From contig CANJMU010000022.1 of NCBI GenBank assembly GCA_947475135.1, positions 1 through 8,145 of the forward strand: 8,145 nucleotides of DNA, written 5' to 3'. A program made the translations under genes and the position numbers. Below are positions 5,325 to 8,145 of this stretch, piece after piece. The DNA is from Silvanigrellaceae bacterium (GTDB taxonomy: Bacteria; Bdellovibrionota; Oligoflexia; Silvanigrellales; Silvanigrellaceae). How positions within the stretch are numbered: the stretch's first letter is position 1; each line of letters starts with the position of its first letter. The notes under the pieces are model-generated. The model was not told where the DNA came from. It saw only the letters and a program-made list of their open reading frames with translations, and ran no database searches.

Positions 5325-6563
5325 ATGACAAAGAAAATTTTTCTGCAATCATTTGCATTGGCAACAGTTCTAGTAAGTTCTACATGCGCATTTTCGGAAG
5401 AAGGTAAAAAGGACGAGACTGAAAAACCTTTGGCGACTTTTAACATGATGGCACGTGCGAGATATTCCTTATGGCAATCAGAAAAGGCTACAGACACTAA
5501 ACCAAATGGTGCTGTTGTCTCTGGTAATGCGCGGATGGGCGGTACAATAGCGTACGGTAATGTCAATGCAGAAATTCTTGCTGATATTGGCGGAATGTCT
5601 GATGCTGCAGATACTCATAGTGAAAATAAAGTCAGGCTGAGAAGAGCGAATGTTGGTATGGATGTACTTCATAGCGAAACAATGGCTATCGGTTTCAAAA
5701 TTGGGCGTATTCAACCGACTTCTGGTACTGACTGGGGCCCAGACTATGTGACAGATTTTGTAGAGCCTATCAATGGATTGGGTTTTGATGACGGGATTCA
5801 ATTTGATGTTGCTGCCAAGCTTGGCGGGATGGGCAAGTTGAGTGCTCAGTTCTTTGTTGTAGAAAGCGCGGATATTTCTGATAGATTTTCTTCGTTTCAG
5901 GCATCAACAAGAACGGCGAATACCGAGGGAAGTGTATTTTCTAAAGCTCAAAGAAAAAAAAGTGGATTTGGCGGCAGTTTGGACGCTGTTGTGAATGCAG
6001 GTCCTGGCGCTATAGATTTTACAGTAGCTACTTATTCTAGAAAAGAAGATTCTGTTACTACAGTAGCGATTCCTGGTGGGGCTCCTGCTTCTACTTCATA
6101 TATACCTAATGTTATGTATACAGAGGTTTCCTTGGGGTATGAAATGGGCACTATGATGAAAGGCGGAGTATGGTGGGATGGTTATTCAATAAAGAAACCA
6201 ACTAGCGCAACTGACAACAATGAGTATGCAAGTTATAAATTTGGAATTGGTATGGAAGGCACTTCTGAAATGTTTGGTATGACTGGTTTGATTGCAAAAA
6301 ACGACCATCTGACTTATTCAGCTGCTTATACGATGGATGCAATTCAAAAAAACAATGCATACACTGTTGGTGTTGCTGGGTCAAAACCAACAATTAATAC
6401 TGTTGCTTTGGGTGCCGGATATGAAAAAGGACCAATGAGTTTTAATTTGAACTATGGATTTGATAGTACAAACGCAAAAGAAAATAATTTTTTTGTGGAT
6501 AAGGATGACAAGGCTTCGACTTCCCAACACAGAATTTATTTAGTTGGTGAAGTAGCGCTTTAA
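5325..6563 (+). CDS. porin-like outer-membrane beta-barrel protein
   Basis: This 412-residue exported protein probably forms a channel or barrel in the outer membrane. Residues 1-24 are a signal peptide (MTKKIF, hydrophobic core, likely cleavage after AFS). The mature part opens with a charged stretch (EEGKKDETEK). It continues as alternating polar/hydrophobic beta-strands rich in Gly, Ala, Ser, Thr, Met and Tyr, with no long hydrophobic helix. The segments MMARARYSLW (41-50), ARMGGTIAYGNVNAEILADIGG (69-90) and NKVRLRRANVGMDV (101-114) look like bacterial porin strands and the constriction-loop approach. The final strand QHRIYLVGEVAL is amphipathic but ends in Leu, not the usual terminal Phe. 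I cannot name a specific porin family or substrate. Its base composition is visibly less AT-rich than the neighbouring metabolic genes, consistent with high expression. It is preceded by a long leader and is convergent with the MgtC-like gene. Confidence 0.75.
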   Translation: MTKKIFLQSFALATVLVSSTCAFSEEGKKDETEKPLATFNMMARARYSLWQSEKATDTKPNGAVVSGNARMGGTIAYGNVNAEILADIGGMSDAADTHSENKVRLRRANVGMDVLHSETMAIGFKIGRIQPTSGTDWGPDYVTDFVEPINGLGFDDGIQFDVAAKLGGMGKLSAQFFVVESADISDRFSSFQASTRTANTEGSVFSKAQRKKSGFGGSLDAVVNAGPGAIDFTVATYSRKEDSVTTVAIPGGAPASTSYIPNVMYTEVSLGYEMGTMMKGGVWWDGYSIKKPTSATDNNEYASYKFGIGMEGTSEMFGMTGLIAKNDHLTYSAAYTMDAIQKNNAYTVGVAGSKPTINTVALGAGYEKGPMSFNLNYGFDSTNAKENNFFVDKDDKASTSQHRIYLVGEVAL

Positions 6564-6575
6564 TAATTAATTCAA

Positions 6576-7091
6576 TTAATTTTCATGGGCCTCATTTCCG
6601 TGCCCATGATGTCCTCCGTGGACACGAAATAATTTCTTTTCTGCCATAGAAACAATAGATAAAAACGAAATAAATACTAAAGTAATCACAATAGTCGATA
6701 GAAAAATTCCAAAACCAATCATAATTCCAAGTGCACTGACAGCCCAAATGACAGCCGCGGTTGTCAGTCCTTGGACTTTGCTTTGTGATTTAAAAATTGC
6801 CCCAGCTCCAATAAATCCAATTCCAGAAACAATTTGTGCAACAATTCTTGTGACGTCTGCATAAGGCGCTGGGTTACCTGTCCCATAATCAGAGAGAAGG
6901 ATGCTTGTTGCGGTAAATAAGGCGCTGGCTGTACAAATTAAGGCATTGGTTTTTATTCCGGCAAGTTTCCCGCGGTACTCGCGCTCAACGCCAACCAATG
7001 TTCCAACGAGCAAGGCGATGCCTACTTTTGGCAGCAAAAATTTAAGAGCTTCTGTTTCAGAAATATAATGCATTAATAAATTATTTGTCAC
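6576..7091 (-). CDS. MgtC/SapB family membrane protein with histidine-rich tail
   Basis: This 171-residue protein belongs to the MgtC/SapB/YhiD inner-membrane family, linked in pathogens to growth under low Mg2+ or in host vacuoles; its biochemical role is unsettled. Counting from the GTG start, family motifs are GTLVGVEREYRGKLAGIKTNAL (30-51), TRIVAQIVSGIGFIGAGAIF (81-100) and VQGLTTAAVIWAVSALG (106-122), followed by another hydrophobic segment to about 148. The C-terminal ACT-like domain of true MgtC is absent. A tail with His at 158, 161, 162, 164 and 169 takes its place and could bind metal. The start is GTG at 7091, because GGGGA lies 7 bases upstream. An ATG at 7136 would lack a ribosome site and lie inside the palindromic control region. 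The gene is divergent from a metal-ABC permease, which suggests a shared metal-homeostasis role. Family is firm; the metal is unknown. Confidence 0.88.
   Translation of the reverse strand: MTNNLLMHYISETEALKFLLPKVGIALLVGTLVGVEREYRGKLAGIKTNALICTASALFTATSILLSDYGTGNPAPYADVTRIVAQIVSGIGFIGAGAIFKSQSKVQGLTTAAVIWAVSALGIMIGFGIFLSTIVITLVFISFLSIVSMAEKKLFRVHGGHHGHGNEAHEN
6584..6608. other. GC-rich 7-bp inverted repeat at the end of the MgtC-like gene
   Basis: CATGGGC (6584-6590) and GCCCATG (6602-6608) pair around an 11-base loop. It begins 20 bases after the porin stop and lies inside the His-rich coding tail of the opposite gene. It may fold in porin mRNA as a 3' stabilising hairpin or weak terminator, but no T-tract follows. 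It may also be a by-product of His/Gly codons. Confidence 0.25.
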
Positions 7092-7098
7092 AGTATTT

Positions 7099-7103
7099 TC
7101 CCC
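7099..7103 (-). promoter_or_regulatory. ribosome-binding site supporting a GTG start
   Basis: On the minus strand GGGGA lies 7 bases before GTG (7091-7089). It is the only convincing Shine-Dalgarno near the start of the MgtC-like gene. Confidence 0.65.
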
Positions 7104-7104
7104 G

Positions 7105-7154
7105 TTTTTTGTTAACTTCTTAACAATATGGTACATAATATTGTTAACAAAAAA
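7105..7154. promoter_or_regulatory. palindrome-rich divergent operator/promoter region
   Basis: This 50-base stretch separates the MgtC-like and metal-permease genes. The motif TTGTTAA occurs at 7109-7115 and 7141-7147, and its complement TTAACAA at 7120-7126 and 7144-7150. These form TTGTTAActtcTTAACAA (7109-7126) and the perfect palindrome TTGTTAACAA (7141-7150). Two larger nested inverted repeats also exist: TTAACAATAT (7120-7129) with ATATTGTTAA (7138-7147), and TTTTTTGTTAAC (7105-7116) with GTTAACAAAAAA (7143-7154). Possible promoter elements overlap them: rightward TTGTTA (7109-7114) with CATAAT (7134-7139), and leftward TTGTTA (7150-7145) with TATTGT (7128-7123). This is the arrangement expected for a dimeric repressor controlling both genes, plausibly a Zur/Fur/MntR-type metalloregulator. 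The regulator's identity is inference; no consensus match is claimed. Confidence 0.55.
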
Positions 7155-7176
7155 AACAGTCTGAGATTTTAAAATT

Positions 7177-8007
7177 ATGTTAAGTCAAATGTTTGAATAT
7201 GAGTTTGTCAGATTTGCATTTTTTGCAACAATTGCAATTTCTTTAAGTTGCGGGATTTTAAGTCCAATTGTTGTTCTGAAAGAACGATCGTATTTGAGTG
7301 ATACAATTTCCCATCTTATTTTTCCTGGTGTTATTACTGGGTATATTTTATCAAAACTTTTTATGTGGCCGTTAGGTTATTGTTTATTGAGTGGCGCTGT
7401 TGTAACAGCTTTTTTGGGAACTTTTATTTCAGAATTTATTTTTAAAACTTTAAAGATTCCACCGGATAGTTGTGCAATTATGAGTCTTGCAGGTTTTTTT
7501 TCGATGGGTGTTATTTTATTAAGTCATTTTAAAAATGTACATATTTCTGCAGATAGTATTCTGTTTGGTGATGTTCTTACAGTACAAAAAAATGAATTAA
7601 TAATTCTTGTTGTTGTTGCAATATTAAATTTATTAACGATTTTATTTCTTGAAAAGCATTGGATGGCATGGATATCTGATGGTGAATTTTCATTTATTGC
7701 GGGTTATAAAACAAAAATGTTAGATAAATTATTCCCAATTCTTTTAACCACAACAATTTTAACAGGATTATTCACCGTGGGAAGTTTAATGATTTCAGCA
7801 TTTATTATTTTTCCAGCGATACTTTCTAATCCAAAAAAAATTCTTTCTTGGAAAACCCTGACAATCAGTGTTTTTTGCGCGATTATTGGTTTTATAGCAA
7901 GTTTTCAGATCAACTGGCCTGTGGGTCCATCTATTGTTTTATTTGGATTTTGTTTGATTGTTTTGAAATCTTTGATTAAAAAACTATCTCGTAGGATTCA
8001 TATTTAA
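7177..8007 (+). CDS. metal ABC transporter permease, ABC-3 family (ZnuB/MntB-like)
   Basis: This 276-residue inner-membrane permease forms the channel of a Zn2+/Mn2+/Fe2+-type ABC importer, working with a separate ATPase and a metal-binding periplasmic protein. About eight hydrophobic spans are visible. Family signatures are YLSDTISHLIFPGVITGYIL (39-58, the 'gDaiSHavlPG' block), SADSILFGDVL (124-134), TVGSLMISAFIIFPA (200-214, the 'vGalLvsalLiiPa' block) and WPVGPSIVLF (247-256). Length is normal for the family. The start at 7177 has only a weak GAG upstream; Met5 at 7189 is an alternative. Neither the ATPase nor the binding protein is in this window: upstream is the divergent MgtC-like gene, and the gene beginning 17 bases downstream does not look like either in its first 40 residues. 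The metal cannot be read from the sequence; Zn or Mn are the usual candidates. Confidence 0.9.
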   Translation: MLSQMFEYEFVRFAFFATIAISLSCGILSPIVVLKERSYLSDTISHLIFPGVITGYILSKLFMWPLGYCLLSGAVVTAFLGTFISEFIFKTLKIPPDSCAIMSLAGFFSMGVILLSHFKNVHISADSILFGDVLTVQKNELIILVVVAILNLLTILFLEKHWMAWISDGEFSFIAGYKTKMLDKLFPILLTTTILTGLFTVGSLMISAFIIFPAILSNPKKILSWKTLTISVFCAIIGFIASFQINWPVGPSIVLFGFCLIVLKSLIKKLSRRIHI

Positions 8008-8024
8008 TTTTAGGATGGTCCCTT

Positions 8025-8145
8025 ATGAGTGAAAATATTTTTGAATTAAAAAAAACTAAATACATTGAACAGAGAGCAAAAAATAATTTTGCAGATCATT
8101 TTGACAAAAAAACATCTATAGATAAAGTAACAAATCTGAGCGAAG
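8025..8145 (+). CDS. start of an unrecognised gene, truncated by the window end
   Basis: An ATG follows the permease stop by 17 bases, with AGGA (8012-8015) 9 bases upstream. The frame stays open for 40 residues to the window edge. The visible N-terminus begins MSENIFELKK and is hydrophilic, rich in Lys, Asn, Asp and Glu, with no signal peptide or membrane segment, so the product is probably cytoplasmic. No family was recognised. It is not the start of a typical ABC ATPase, since no P-loop appears in the visible part, though one could lie further on. Position suggests co-transcription with the permease. Confidence 0.6.
   Translation, partial: MSENIFELKKTKYIEQRAKNNFADHFDKKTSIDKVTNLSE

Noticed and set aside
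5303..5801. Two overlapping minus-strand open frames (5303-5566 and 5478-5801)
   Set aside because: Both are shadows of the porin gene, made possible by its less AT-rich composition; no domain or ribosome site supports them.
6202..6393. Minus-strand open frame of 63 codons
   Set aside because: It is antisense to porin beta-strand coding sequence, and its His/Gln-rich product looks like a reverse-frame artefact.
6565..6581. AATTAATT repeated around a single C after the porin stop
   Set aside because: The stem would be entirely A/T and no T-tract follows; probably low-complexity intergenic DNA.
7092..7136. Upstream ATG extension of the MgtC-like gene
   Set aside because: It has no Shine-Dalgarno, codes through the operator palindromes, and adds residues not typical of the family; GTG at 7091 with GGGGA is better.

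Overview
This window comes from a strongly AT-rich Gram-negative bacterium. The Gram-negative call rests on a porin-like beta-barrel protein with a signal peptide and a periplasmic Mip/FkpA-type prolyl isomerase. Low G+C, a single squalene-synthase-type enzyme and a NadM-type protein would fit a low-GC Oligoflexia/Silvanigrellales-like lineage or a low-GC gamma-like bacterium. That placement is a guess; no rRNA or other marker is present.

Layout. (A) Positions 1-2964, plus strand: a tight three-gene run. It holds the C-terminal end of an AI-2E/PerM-family membrane protein, a 486-residue FG-GAP/ASPIC-UnbV (CRTAC1-like) protein starting 2 bases later, and a squalene/phytoene synthase-family enzyme 10 bases further on. 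The spacing implies one transcript. (B) 3020-3934, minus strand: a NadM-type nicotinamide-nucleotide adenylyltransferase whose C-terminal half looks like a Nudix domain that has lost its catalytic box. (C) 4083-4889, plus strand: a periplasmic FKBP isomerase, convergent with a 69-residue single-span membrane protein (4893-5102, minus). (D) 5325-6563, plus strand: a 412-residue porin-like outer-membrane protein behind a long leader with an extended -10 promoter. (E) 6576-7091, minus strand: an MgtC/SapB-family membrane protein with a histidine-rich tail. It is divergent from an ABC-3 family metal permease (7177-8007, plus). The two share an intergenic region packed with TTGTTAA/TTAACAA inverted repeats that look like an operator. 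An unrecognised gene starts at 8025 and runs off the window.

Two places deserve most attention. One is the divergent MgtC-like/metal-permease pair around a shared palindromic control region, which suggests a metal-responsive module. The other is the pairing of a signal-peptide-less CRTAC1-like protein with a squalene-synthase-type enzyme. The remaining genes are mostly recognisable housekeeping or envelope functions. I saw no mobile element, CRISPR array, tRNA or rRNA, and no classical GC-rich hairpin plus T-tract terminator.
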